Assembly: GCA_035606665.1 (NCBI GenBank)
Contig: DATNEY010000009.1
Span: 1 to 64,000, forward strand
Reading direction: 5' to 3'
Origin: DASUGC01 sp035606665
Lineage (GTDB): Bacteria; Acidobacteriota; Vicinamibacteria; Vicinamibacterales; SCN-69-37
DNA length: 64,000 nt
Each line of letters opens with the position of its first letter. Position 1 is the first letter of the stretch. The position numbers were made by a program, and so were the translations under genes. Below the pieces are notes generated by a model, which had not been told where the DNA came from, did not search any database, and saw only the letters and a program-made list of their open reading frames with translations. Shown one piece after another: positions 41,459 through 49,391 of the stretch.

Positions 41459-42160
41459 CTACGGTCGGCAAGCCTGCTCACCCCTGAGCGCCGGCACCGT
41501 CGCCACCGCGCCGAGCGCGGCGGCGAGATATCCCATGAGTAGTGACGACAGGAAGAAGCCCACGACATGTCCGGCCGACGCACCGAGCCCGGCTCGCTCA
41601 AACGCGTCGATCGACCCGCCCACTCCCAGATAGATCAGCGGCACCGCGAAAACCCCCGGAAGAAGCATCGCGATTGCCCACACTCCTGCCGACAGCCCAA
41701 TCCGGGACGCCGGCGCTCCGAGGACGAGACTCGACACCAGCCCTCCCGTCAGGCCGGCCATCGGCAAGGTGATCAACAGGTGCTGCCGCAATGACGGCGC
41801 GGGCAGTTGTTCGAATTCGAGAGGGAAGTAGGCGAGATAGACGTTGAGGCCGGCGGCGCACATCGCAACTCCGGCCCATGTCAGCGCAAAGGGAAGCAGA
41901 CGCTCGCGACTCTGAGCCACGCGTCTCGCGGCCAGGTACGTTCCGGTGCCGACGGTCACCGCGGATCCAGTCAGGAGCAGTGCGATCAAGACCGGCACAG
42001 GCCAGCCGGAAGCGGCCGCGCTGACGTGCGTTGAAACATCGTCCGGAATCTCCCAGTGAAGCGTCACCCGCGACGCGACCACTCCCGCGGCGCCGCACCC
42101 GAGGCCAAACCACAGTGCGAACGTTCTCCGGAGCCGGACGTCGTTGGACATCGCAGCCAC
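41459..42160 (-). CDS. polytopic membrane protein of unknown function
   Basis: The protein has 233 residues with about six membrane segments, for example LWFGLGCGAAGVVASRV, VPVLIALLLTGSAVTVGTG, LPFALTWAGVAMCAAGLNVY, LPMAGLTGGLVSSLVLG, GVWAIAMLLPGVFAVPLIYLG and VGFFLSSLLMGYLAAALGAV. The start may be GTG 42160 (AGGA upstream) or ATG 42151. I recognise no family. It is divergent from the crystallin-like gene. Confidence 0.65.
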   Translation of the reverse strand: MAAMSNDVRLRRTFALWFGLGCGAAGVVASRVTLHWEIPDDVSTHVSAAASGWPVPVLIALLLTGSAVTVGTGTYLAARRVAQSRERLLPFALTWAGVAMCAAGLNVYLAYFPLEFEQLPAPSLRQHLLITLPMAGLTGGLVSSLVLGAPASRIGLSAGVWAIAMLLPGVFAVPLIYLGVGGSIDAFERAGLGASAGHVVGFFLSSLLMGYLAAALGAVATVPALRGEQACRP

Positions 42161-42220
42161 GGATCCTACGCCCGCCCGGTGCTACGATCGAAACCCGTGC
42201 CTGCCCCTTCTGAGGTCCTT

Positions 42221-43267
42221 ATGAGAGCTGTCATTCGAGTCAGTGCACTTGCGGTTGCCGCATTCCTTCTGAGCCACGCGACAGCCTTCGCGCAGCAGTG
42301 GGGACGGCCGCAGGTGCCGGCGTCAGGCGCCTGCTTCTACGAGGACATCAACTTCGGCGGCAGTTACTTCTGCGCGACGGCCGGCATGGCTTCACCGCAG
42401 ATCACCTACCGGATGAACAACCGCATCTCGTCGATCCGGCTCTTCGGCAGCGCGGAAGTGACGGTGTATCAGGAATACAACTTCACCGGCCGCTCACGCA
42501 CCATCGGGTCGGACCTGGACGATCTCCGGCGCGGCGGGTGGAACGATCGCATCACGTCGTATCGCGTTCGCGCCACCGGCCGTGGGCCCAATGACTGGAG
42601 CGGCCGCTGGGGCAGGCCCACGACACCTGCGGCCGGCGCGTGTTTCTACGAGCACATCAACTTCGAAGGCGAGTACTTCTGCGTGAGGCAAGGCGACCGT
42701 GTCGAGATGGTGCCCGAGGGCACGAACGATCGGATCTCGTCGATTCGTCTGTTTGGCGGCGCGGAGCTCACGGTCTTCCGCGATCGTGACTTCGCCGGCC
42801 CGTCGCAGCACATGGAAACGAGCGCCCGCGATCTCCGTGACTCGGGCTGGAACGACACGCTCTCGTCATTCCGTGTCGAGACCGCCGGCTTCGGCCGCGG
42901 CCGCGGTCAAGGTCGCGGCCAGGGCTATGGCGGTGGCAATCAGGGCCGCTACGGCGGCGGGCCGGAGATGGCCTCGGGCCGCATGGAATGGCGCGGCCGT
43001 GTCGACGATCGCATTCACCTGGTCATCAAGGGACGCTCGGTCGAACAGCGGACGATCTCCGGTACGGCACTCGCCGAAGGCCGAGCGACTTTTACTTCAG
43101 GCTTGCCCAACGAAGCCGTTCGCGTGAGCGTTGAAACGCTGGCCGGCCGCGGCCAGGTACGCGTCGTTCAACAGCCGGCGCGCACGAATGACTTCACCGC
43201 TATCATCGAGATCTTCGATGACAGAGGCGGCGCCCAGGAATACCGTCTCGAAGTGACCTGGCGCTAG
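42221..43267 (+). CDS. exported protein with two beta-gamma-crystallin-like domains
   Basis: The protein has 348 residues from ATG 42221, with GAGGT five bases upstream; longer frames are rejected because the signal peptide (about 1-24, ending ATAFAQQ) begins here. Two homologous domains follow, each with GACFYE-INF-G-YFC and closing WND-xx-S motifs (about 35-115 and 130-215). NRISSIRLF and DRISSIRLF are the N/D-x-x-S-S calcium-site motifs of microbial beta-gamma-crystallins and of I36-type inhibitors. Then come a Gly/Arg/Gln-rich linker and a C-terminal beta domain of unknown role. Confidence 0.8.
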   Translation: MRAVIRVSALAVAAFLLSHATAFAQQWGRPQVPASGACFYEDINFGGSYFCATAGMASPQITYRMNNRISSIRLFGSAEVTVYQEYNFTGRSRTIGSDLDDLRRGGWNDRITSYRVRATGRGPNDWSGRWGRPTTPAAGACFYEHINFEGEYFCVRQGDRVEMVPEGTNDRISSIRLFGGAELTVFRDRDFAGPSQHMETSARDLRDSGWNDTLSSFRVETAGFGRGRGQGRGQGYGGGNQGRYGGGPEMASGRMEWRGRVDDRIHLVIKGRSVEQRTISGTALAEGRATFTSGLPNEAVRVSVETLAGRGQVRVVQQPARTNDFTAIIEIFDDRGGAQEYRLEVTWR

Positions 43268-43279
43268 ATCGGCAGGTAG

Positions 43280-43876
43280 GTGCGCGCGTTCCTCGCCGTT
43301 CACCTGGATGCCGATCTACGCCGGCAACTTGCGGCGATTCAGGATGAATTGCGCGGTCAACTGAGCCGGCCTGGCGGCCCGAGAGCCCGAGTCACCTGGG
43401 TCAAGCCCGACGCTCTTCATCTCACCATCAAGTTCCTGGGCGACATCGCGGAAGGAGCCGCCGACCCGTTGCGCGAGCGCATCGGCGCGATCGTGGCAGG
43501 CCGGTTGTCCTTTGAGATTCCGCTCCAGCGGTTGGGAGCGTTTCCGCGTCCGCAAGCGCCGAGGACCATCTGGATGGGTCCAGTTGCTGGTTGGGATGCA
43601 AGTCCGGAAGGGCGGTCGCTCGTTGGGTTCGTTCGTCTGATCGACGAGGCATGCGGCGCGATAGGCGTTCCAGGAGAAACGCACGACTGGCGGCCGCATC
43701 TCACGCTCGCACGGCTTCGCGAGGGCGAACGCGACGCCGGACGCGTGCTCACCGAGGGCGGATTCTTTGAGCGGGTTTGGGCGCTTCCGGCTCTTGGCGT
43801 GGTTGCGATCTCATTCATGAGGAGCGAGTTATTGCCCGGCGGTCCTCGTCACACGGAGATCTGGACCGTGTCATAG
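43280..43876 (+). CDS. thpR: RNA 2',3'-cyclic phosphodiesterase (LigT/ThpR family)
   Basis: Two-histidine phosphoesterase of the 2H superfamily. The protein has 198 residues with a GTG start. The two catalytic HxTx motifs are LHLTIKFLGD (about residue 50) and PHLTLARLRE (about 140). FLAVHLDADLRRQL at the N-terminus is also typical. In vivo substrate in bacteria is uncertain. It lies 12 bp after the crystallin-like gene and 10 bp before the next gene. Confidence 0.93.
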   Translation: MRAFLAVHLDADLRRQLAAIQDELRGQLSRPGGPRARVTWVKPDALHLTIKFLGDIAEGAADPLRERIGAIVAGRLSFEIPLQRLGAFPRPQAPRTIWMGPVAGWDASPEGRSLVGFVRLIDEACGAIGVPGETHDWRPHLTLARLREGERDAGRVLTEGGFFERVWALPALGVVAISFMRSELLPGGPRHTEIWTVS

Positions 43877-43886
43877 ACTTTCAGCG

Positions 43887-44966
43887 ATGCGCCGATTCCT
43901 GCTGACCTGCCTCGTCTTCGCGTGTGTCGTCGCGTCGCTGATCGCTGATCAGACGGGGGCGCCGGCCCGGAACGTCATCTTCATCACCATTGACGGACTT
44001 CGCTGGCAGGAATTCTTCGGCGGCGCGGACCGCGACTACTTCAAGCGGGACAAGAATGGCAGCGGAGGTGAACCAGAGCGCCGCTTCTGGCGAACTTCAC
44101 AAGACGAACGGCGTCAAGCGCTGATGCCATTCGTGTGGAAGACGGTCGCCACCGGGGGCCAGATCTTCGGAGACCCTGGCGCCGGCAGCTCGTCGCGCGT
44201 CACGAATGGACTCTGGTTCTCGTATCCCGGCTACAGTGAGATGTTCGTCGGCGCCGCTGACGCGGCGATCGACAGCAACAACAAAGTCCCCAATCCCAAT
44301 GTCACCGTGCTCGAGTGGCTGAACGGCCGGCCGGGATTCGGCGGTCGCGTCGCGGCATTCGGCTCGTGGGACGTGTTGCCGTCGATTCTGAATACCGGGC
44401 GGAGCCGTCTGCCGGTCGGGAACGCCTGGACGCCCGTGGCCGCACCCGCGACCGAACGTGACCGCGCCGTCAATCAGCTCGCATCAGACCTTCCACGCTA
44501 CTGGCAGTACGGTCCATTCGACGCGCCCATCGTCTATGCGGCGCTCGAGGCGATGCGAACGTCGCAGCCGCGCGTTCTGTACATGATGCTCGGCGAAGGT
44601 GATGAGTGGGCGCACGAAGGCAAGTACGATCTCTATCTCGACGCCACCACACGTGCCGACAGCTTTATCCAGCGGATCTGGGACACCGCTCAGAGTCTGC
44701 CCGCGTATCGCAACCGGACCGCGCTCGTGATCACAACCGACCACGGCCGCGGTGCCACGCTCAAGGACTGGAGCGATCACGGCAAGGATGTGCCGGCCGC
44801 GGAGCAGACATGGATGGCCGCGATCGGACCGGGCGTTGCTCCGCTCGGCGTCCGCAAGTCCGTCAGCGTGACGACCTCTCAGATCGCCGCTACGCTCGCC
44901 CTGCTCGTCGGCGAAAAATTCACGGGTGTAACGCGTCCCGCCGCGCCGCCATTGCCTCTGCGGTAG
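43887..44966 (+). CDS. exported alkaline-phosphatase-superfamily phosphodiesterase/sulfatase-like protein
   Basis: The protein has 359 residues with a signal peptide (about 1-20, LLTCLVFACVVASLIA). The metal-site motifs of the superfamily are seen: NVIFITIDGLRWQEFFGG near the N-terminus, with Asp and a nearby hydroxyl or loop nucleophile, and ALVITTDHGRGATLKDWSDHG near 285-305, supplying Asp-His and a later His. EGDEWAHEGKYDLYLDATTR is another conserved metal region. The substrate is unknown; a periplasmic phosphodiester or phosphonate is plausible. Confidence 0.8.
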   Translation: MRRFLLTCLVFACVVASLIADQTGAPARNVIFITIDGLRWQEFFGGADRDYFKRDKNGSGGEPERRFWRTSQDERRQALMPFVWKTVATGGQIFGDPGAGSSSRVTNGLWFSYPGYSEMFVGAADAAIDSNNKVPNPNVTVLEWLNGRPGFGGRVAAFGSWDVLPSILNTGRSRLPVGNAWTPVAAPATERDRAVNQLASDLPRYWQYGPFDAPIVYAALEAMRTSQPRVLYMMLGEGDEWAHEGKYDLYLDATTRADSFIQRIWDTAQSLPAYRNRTALVITTDHGRGATLKDWSDHGKDVPAAEQTWMAAIGPGVAPLGVRKSVSVTTSQIAATLALLVGEKFTGVTRPAAPPLPLR

Positions 44967-44984
44967 CGGGTACCGAGAACTCGT

Positions 44985-44999
44985 CGTTACTTTGTAACG
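44985..44999. terminator. stem-loop between convergent genes
   Basis: CGTTAC-TTT-GTAACG overlaps the stop codon of the multicopper oxidase gene and follows the phosphodiesterase-like gene by 18 bp. Six-base arms are modest, so terminator function is tentative. Confidence 0.35.
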
Positions 45000-46162
45000 G
45001 TGTACTTCGCCTGCATTCCCATCCGCAGGTGATTCGCAACGTGGCAGTGGAAGAACCACTGGCCCGGATTGTCCGGCACCATGTCGGCCACCATCATCCC
45101 CATCGGCAGCAACATGCCCACATCCGTCCGCATGTGGTTCGATGTGACGACGTTGCCGTGCCAGTGGGGCGCATGAATCTCGAAGTTCGTCGACGCCATC
45201 AGATACCAGCGCACGCGCTCACCGATCTTCATCGTCATGCCGGGCGTGTGGCCGTACGAGAAGCCGTTGATCGTCTCCCTGAAGAACGTATCGAAGTCCG
45301 GTGGAACAATTAGGCTCGCGAACGGCCCCGGCGCGACCTTCACCTTCGCTGGCTCCTTGATGTACGTCTTGATGTTGTCCTCGACGTACCAGCTGTGGTT
45401 CTCGTCGACCTCGATGAACCCGGCGACGATCTCGCGATCGACGTCCGTGGGCGCGCCGTCGGCTTTCGCCGCGCCCTTGCGGGTCACGATCATCGGGCCG
45501 ATGAGACCGCTCGCGACGTCACGAATCTCGTCCACGTGCGAGTGGTACATCCAGAACGCCGACGCGCCCTCGTGTTCCGTCGGGCCGGCGCGCTCCGGCA
45601 CTTGCCACGTGTATGTGTGCGTCCCGCCCGTCGCCACGCCATCGTCGGCCTTGTCCACGCCGTTCGTGCCGTCGTTGTAGAGCGCACCCTCCGAGTCCTT
45701 GTTGTAGAAGACGCCGTGTGGATGCATGCTCGCCTTGAACTTCGCGTTGTTGCGGAAGACGACTTTGATCGTGTCGCCGACTTCGGCGCGGATCAGCGGC
45801 CCGAGGAAGCCGAGATGCTCCCACTCCGCTGTTCTTGGCTTCAGCTCCTTGAACGAGTCGTCGGTGTACTCGCGGTAGAGCGCCTTCTTCGCCTTGCGTC
45901 CGAGGCTGGCCTTTCCGGCCTCCGTCCACTTCTTTTCCACGTCGTCGAATGGACGGCCTTCGGCCTGATTGGTGCCGGAGGGCGCGTAATCCCATTCGAC
46001 TTCGTCGGCGGCCACGTAATACATGCGCGTCTTGCCGGCCGCCGGCAACCCCGCCGGCCCTGATCCGGTCGACGGAGCGTTTGCCGTGGTGCAGGCGGCT
46101 GAAATGGCGAGCGCTGACAAGAGCAGATGCCGAAGGTGAGGGGGTCTCATGGGGTCGGGCAC
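44987..46162 (-). CDS. multicopper oxidase, two-domain, lipoprotein
   Basis: The protein has 391 residues. The signal peptide ends in a lipobox (ALAISAAC), so it is probably lipid-anchored outside the cytoplasmic membrane. Copper ligands are complete: MHPHGVFYNK, WMYHSHVDE, IHAPHWHGN and the type 1/type 3 segment FFHCHVANHLRMGM. Two cupredoxin domains are present, as in ceruloplasmin- or hephaestin-like bacterial forms. Possible substrates are Fe(II), Cu(I) or phenolics. The start may be GTG 46162 or ATG 46150. Confidence 0.92.
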   Translation of the reverse strand: MPDPMRPPHLRHLLLSALAISAACTTANAPSTGSGPAGLPAAGKTRMYYVAADEVEWDYAPSGTNQAEGRPFDDVEKKWTEAGKASLGRKAKKALYREYTDDSFKELKPRTAEWEHLGFLGPLIRAEVGDTIKVVFRNNAKFKASMHPHGVFYNKDSEGALYNDGTNGVDKADDGVATGGTHTYTWQVPERAGPTEHEGASAFWMYHSHVDEIRDVASGLIGPMIVTRKGAAKADGAPTDVDREIVAGFIEVDENHSWYVEDNIKTYIKEPAKVKVAPGPFASLIVPPDFDTFFRETINGFSYGHTPGMTMKIGERVRWYLMASTNFEIHAPHWHGNVVTSNHMRTDVGMLLPMGMMVADMVPDNPGQWFFHCHVANHLRMGMQAKYTVTK

Positions 46163-46178
46163 ATGTTCAAATGCTCAC

Positions 46179-47447
46179 ATGACAAAAGGCAAGGCCTTTC
46201 AGGGCGCCATCTTCCTTGCGACCCTTGTGGCTGTCGCGGCACTGCCTGCGAATCAGGTCGCGCCCTTCAAAGCCGGCGACCTGTTGCCCGCGTGGACCGC
46301 AGGCGCGCTCGACATCCACCAGATCGTGACCGGCCGCGGCAACGCGAACTTCATGAAGTTCCCGGACGGCACCACGGTGCTCATCGACGCCGGCGACCAG
46401 GGTGACGTGGAGTTCGCGCCGCAACGGCCGGATGCATCACGCACGCCCGCGCAATGGATCGCGCGGTACATCAGTCACATGGAGCGGCGCGCCGATCCGT
46501 CCGTGGAGCCGCGCCTGGACTACGCGCTCCTCACGCACTTCCACTCCGACCACATGGGGCGCATCGACGGCAAGGAACCTGGCTCGCGGTTTGGCGACGT
46601 CCGCCTCCGCGGCATCACCGAGGTCTTCGAAAACCTGCAGTTCACGCGACTGATCGATCGCGGCTGGCCCGACTACGCGTATCTCACGCCCGCGTCGGAC
46701 GCGATGTTTCAGAACTATCGACGTTTCATTGACTTACAGACGAAGGCCGGACGCCTTCAGATGATCGGCGCCTCCGCCGGCAGCACGACGCAGCTTGTGC
46801 CCGTTCGTCGTCCGGCCGCTGCGCCCGGCTTCGAGGCGCGAATCATCTCCGTGAACGATCGCGTCTGGACCGGCACCGGAACGGCGACCAAGGATCGGTT
46901 CCCCGCGCTCGACTCCATCAAGGTGCCGGAGGATCGGCCGACGGAGAACATGACCAGCATCACGCTGCGCCTGAAATACGGCGCCTTCGACTACTTCACC
47001 GGCGGCGACATTCCAGGCTACCCGGTGCCGGGCGCGCCGGCGTGGCACGACGTCGAGACCGACATCGCGAAGGCGATTGGCCCCACCGACGTTCACGTCG
47101 TCAATCACCATGGATCGATCGAGGAAGAGAATCTCTTCTGGCTCGCGACGCTCAAGTCGCGCGTGATGATCGTGCCCGCCTGGTCTGCGACGCACCCGTC
47201 GCCGGATGTTCTAAAGAGGATGCTCTCGAAGCGCGTCTATCCCGACGACCGGGACATCTTTATTACTGTGTTCAGAACGGAGACGCAGGCCACGATCGGC
47301 GCCCGCGCCACGCAGGTCGCTTCCAGCCATGGACACGTCGTCGTCCGCGTCGAGCCAGGAGGCGCGAGGTACTGGGTGCTCGTGCTCGATGACGCCGCGG
47401 AGACGTACAAGATCACGTCTGTGCACGGTCCGTACAGTTCGTTCTGA
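46179..47447 (+). CDS. exported metallo-beta-lactamase-fold hydrolase (ComEC/Rec2-like domain)
   Basis: The protein has 422 residues from ATG 46179. An N-terminal hydrophobic segment (about 6-22, AFQGAIFLATLVAVAAL) suggests export. The metal site THFHSDHMG lies near residue 120, with a later FTGGDIPG and VNHHGS supplying Asp and His ligands, the pattern of ComEC-type MBL domains. It is divergent from the multicopper oxidase with only 16 bp between starts, so the two promoters must overlap the genes. The substrate is unknown. Confidence 0.8.
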   Translation: MTKGKAFQGAIFLATLVAVAALPANQVAPFKAGDLLPAWTAGALDIHQIVTGRGNANFMKFPDGTTVLIDAGDQGDVEFAPQRPDASRTPAQWIARYISHMERRADPSVEPRLDYALLTHFHSDHMGRIDGKEPGSRFGDVRLRGITEVFENLQFTRLIDRGWPDYAYLTPASDAMFQNYRRFIDLQTKAGRLQMIGASAGSTTQLVPVRRPAAAPGFEARIISVNDRVWTGTGTATKDRFPALDSIKVPEDRPTENMTSITLRLKYGAFDYFTGGDIPGYPVPGAPAWHDVETDIAKAIGPTDVHVVNHHGSIEEENLFWLATLKSRVMIVPAWSATHPSPDVLKRMLSKRVYPDDRDIFITVFRTETQATIGARATQVASSHGHVVVRVEPGGARYWVLVLDDAAETYKITSVHGPYSSF

Positions 47448-47618
47448 CCTCGACGAGCGCGTTCCGCGACCTCAACCGTTCCTTGCTTAGGTCATCGAAC
47501 TAACGATTAAGTGTTAATTCTCTGTCCATAATCATTAAAACTTGCTCATCAATAGTAAAATATGCTTATGACAACTTAAAATCAAGAGATCGATGTGCAA
47601 TGACGAGTACACTTCGTT
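47448..47618. other. AT-rich spacer upstream of gltB
   Basis: The stretch about 47495-47610 is markedly richer in A and T than anything nearby. It contains the 13-bp dyad ATTAA-GTG-TTAAT (47506-47518) and TAAAAT (47556-47561) as a possible -10. No sigma-54 GG-N10-GC element is evident. It probably holds the regulated promoter of the nitrogen module. Confidence 0.5.
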
Positions 47619-49217
47619 ATGGAGCACGCGGCCGCGCCTCGCAGAACCCGACGCGAGAAAGCCGCGTGCGGCATTGGTTTCCTCGCGTCGCGCAAGGGTG
47701 TCGCGGAGCGCGCACTCGTAGAAAACGCCCTCGGACTCTGTGGACAATTCGATCATCGAGGCGCGCCAGGACACGGCGCCGGCATGTTGCTCGACATTCC
47801 CTGGGCGCTGCTGCTCGAACGCTTTCCCAACCATACGCGTGAGCTGGCGCAGCGCGACGTCGCTGTCGGCATGTTCTTCCTGCCGTTCGATACGATTCGC
47901 CGCCGCGAGTGCATCGAGCGGGTCGAGCAACTGGCCGCGCTGGGCGGCGCCGACGTACTCGGTTGGGCGGACATTCCGTTCAACGTCGAGGCGCTGCCCC
48001 CAGGATCGGCGGCGCGCCGCACCGCGCCGGTGGTTCGTCAGGCGCTGTTCCGCCGTCCTCCAGGCATGAGTGAGGAGGGCTGGTTCTCATGCAGGTACCT
48101 GCTGCGCCTGGCCCTCGACGAGACGCTCAGTCAGAGCATCGGCGACGACTTCGCCATCTCCAGTCTCTCCAACCGCACGATCGTGTACCGCGGCCTCGCA
48201 GAGTTGTCGCGGTTGTCGATGCTGTACCCGGACCTTTCGGATCCGCTCTTCGCCTCGAGATTTGCCCTGTTTCACAGCCGGTACTCGACGAACACCACGA
48301 CGGCCTGGAGAAGGGCGCAGCCATTCTGGGTCCTCGCGCACAACGGTGAGATCGCCACCATTACGGGAAACATCGCGTGGATGCGCGCCATTGGTCCCGG
48401 CCTGACGCGGCGCATCGTCGACCGCCATCCCAGCCTCGTGCATCTGGCCGCTCACGTGAAGTCGGTCGTGTGCTCGGGTGGATCGGACAGCGCGGCCGTG
48501 GACGACATGCTGATCGCGCTTGCGGCGGGCGGCCTTTCGCTCGCGCAGGGATTGCTTGCGCTGCTGCCGCCGGCGCCATCGATGCTCAGCCGCGAGCCGG
48601 CGCTCGCGGATTTTCACGATGCCTTCAGCGTCCTGCTGGGCGCCTGCGACGGCCCCGCCGCCATCGTTGCCTGCGACGGTGACGACGCGGTGGCACACCT
48701 CGATCGGAACGGACTTCGGCCGTTGTGGATCACGACAACGCGCGACTACGCCTTCGCGTCGAGTGAGATCACCGGCACACTCGATCTCGGAACCATCGAG
48801 CGTCAGCGGATCTTCGGACCGGGTGAGACCGCCGTTGTGCGTCTCAACACCGGCGAGGTGTGGCTCACGGGCGAAACGCATCGCGAAGTGGCCAGGCGGC
48901 CGCTGCCGAAGCGCGAGCGCGGTGTGGCGGGAGAAAGCCTGCTGGTTGGTCCCGATGCCGTGGGCCCCGAGGAACTATCGCGCCTGCAGATCGCCTTCGG
49001 CATGACCCGCGAGGATGCCACCGTACTCATCGCCCCGCTGGCTCGCGACGGCAAGCTCGCCGTCGGATCGATGGGTGACGACACGCCGGCAGCGGCGATG
49101 CTCGATCGCCATCCGCGCCGCATCGACGATCACTTCAAGCTTCGCTTCGCGCAGGAGACATCGCCGCCGATCGATCCCGTCCGGGATGCGTGGGTCTTCG
49201 AGGCCGGCGTTGCGTAG
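47619..49217 (+). CDS. gltB: glutamate synthase large subunit, N-terminal part (ends at internal TAG)
   Basis: Glutamine amidotransferase part of glutamate synthase, which releases ammonia from glutamine. There are 532 residues before the TAG at 49215-49217. A 16-residue propeptide precedes the catalytic Cys in AACGIGFLASRKG. FDHRGAPGHGAGML, FHSRYSTNTTTAWRRAQPFW and the Asn-Gly of VLAHNGEIATITGN are the class II amidotransferase marks. DRNGLRPLW and SSEITGTLDL belong to the same region. The frame continues as GltB after the TAG, so this is one gene interrupted by a stop. Confidence 0.85.
   Translation: MEHAAAPRRTRREKAACGIGFLASRKGVAERALVENALGLCGQFDHRGAPGHGAGMLLDIPWALLLERFPNHTRELAQRDVAVGMFFLPFDTIRRRECIERVEQLAALGGADVLGWADIPFNVEALPPGSAARRTAPVVRQALFRRPPGMSEEGWFSCRYLLRLALDETLSQSIGDDFAISSLSNRTIVYRGLAELSRLSMLYPDLSDPLFASRFALFHSRYSTNTTTAWRRAQPFWVLAHNGEIATITGNIAWMRAIGPGLTRRIVDRHPSLVHLAAHVKSVVCSGGSDSAAVDDMLIALAAGGLSLAQGLLALLPPAPSMLSREPALADFHDAFSVLLGACDGPAAIVACDGDDAVAHLDRNGLRPLWITTTRDYAFASSEITGTLDLGTIERQRIFGPGETAVVRLNTGEVWLTGETHREVARRPLPKRERGVAGESLLVGPDAVGPEELSRLQIAFGMTREDATVLIAPLARDGKLAVGSMGDDTPAAAMLDRHPRRIDDHFKLRFAQETSPPIDPVRDAWVFEAGVA
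49215..49217 (+). other. in-frame amber codon interrupting gltB
   Basis: Both halves of gltB are in the same frame. Between the TAG and the next start (GTG 49392) the frame stays open and encodes GltB-like sequence, including LSRGELAWVEAQQRVLRVDA and GLEGALDAVIEHV. So a single TAG, not a frameshift, splits the gene. TAG is used as a normal stop elsewhere in the window (gyrA, atpH, leuD), so global recoding is unlikely. Confidence 0.9.
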
Positions 49218-49391
49218 GGAGATCGATCGGGCCTATGGGAGGAACCCGCCGGACCTCACTACCTCTTTCCACATCGGCTGCTGTCGCGTGGAGAACTCGC
49301 GTGGGTCGAGGCTCAGCAGCGCGTCCTCAGGGTTGACGCGACCTTCGACGCCGCCGGAGGCGCTGCCGGCCTCGAGGGCGCGCTCGATGCG

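Noticed and set aside
41229..41601. Minus-strand frames with REGFEPPVRFPAQRFSRPPV-type sequence
   Set aside because: They are antisense to the tRNA-Ser gene; this is a well-known false protein produced wherever a tRNA-Ser is translated backwards.
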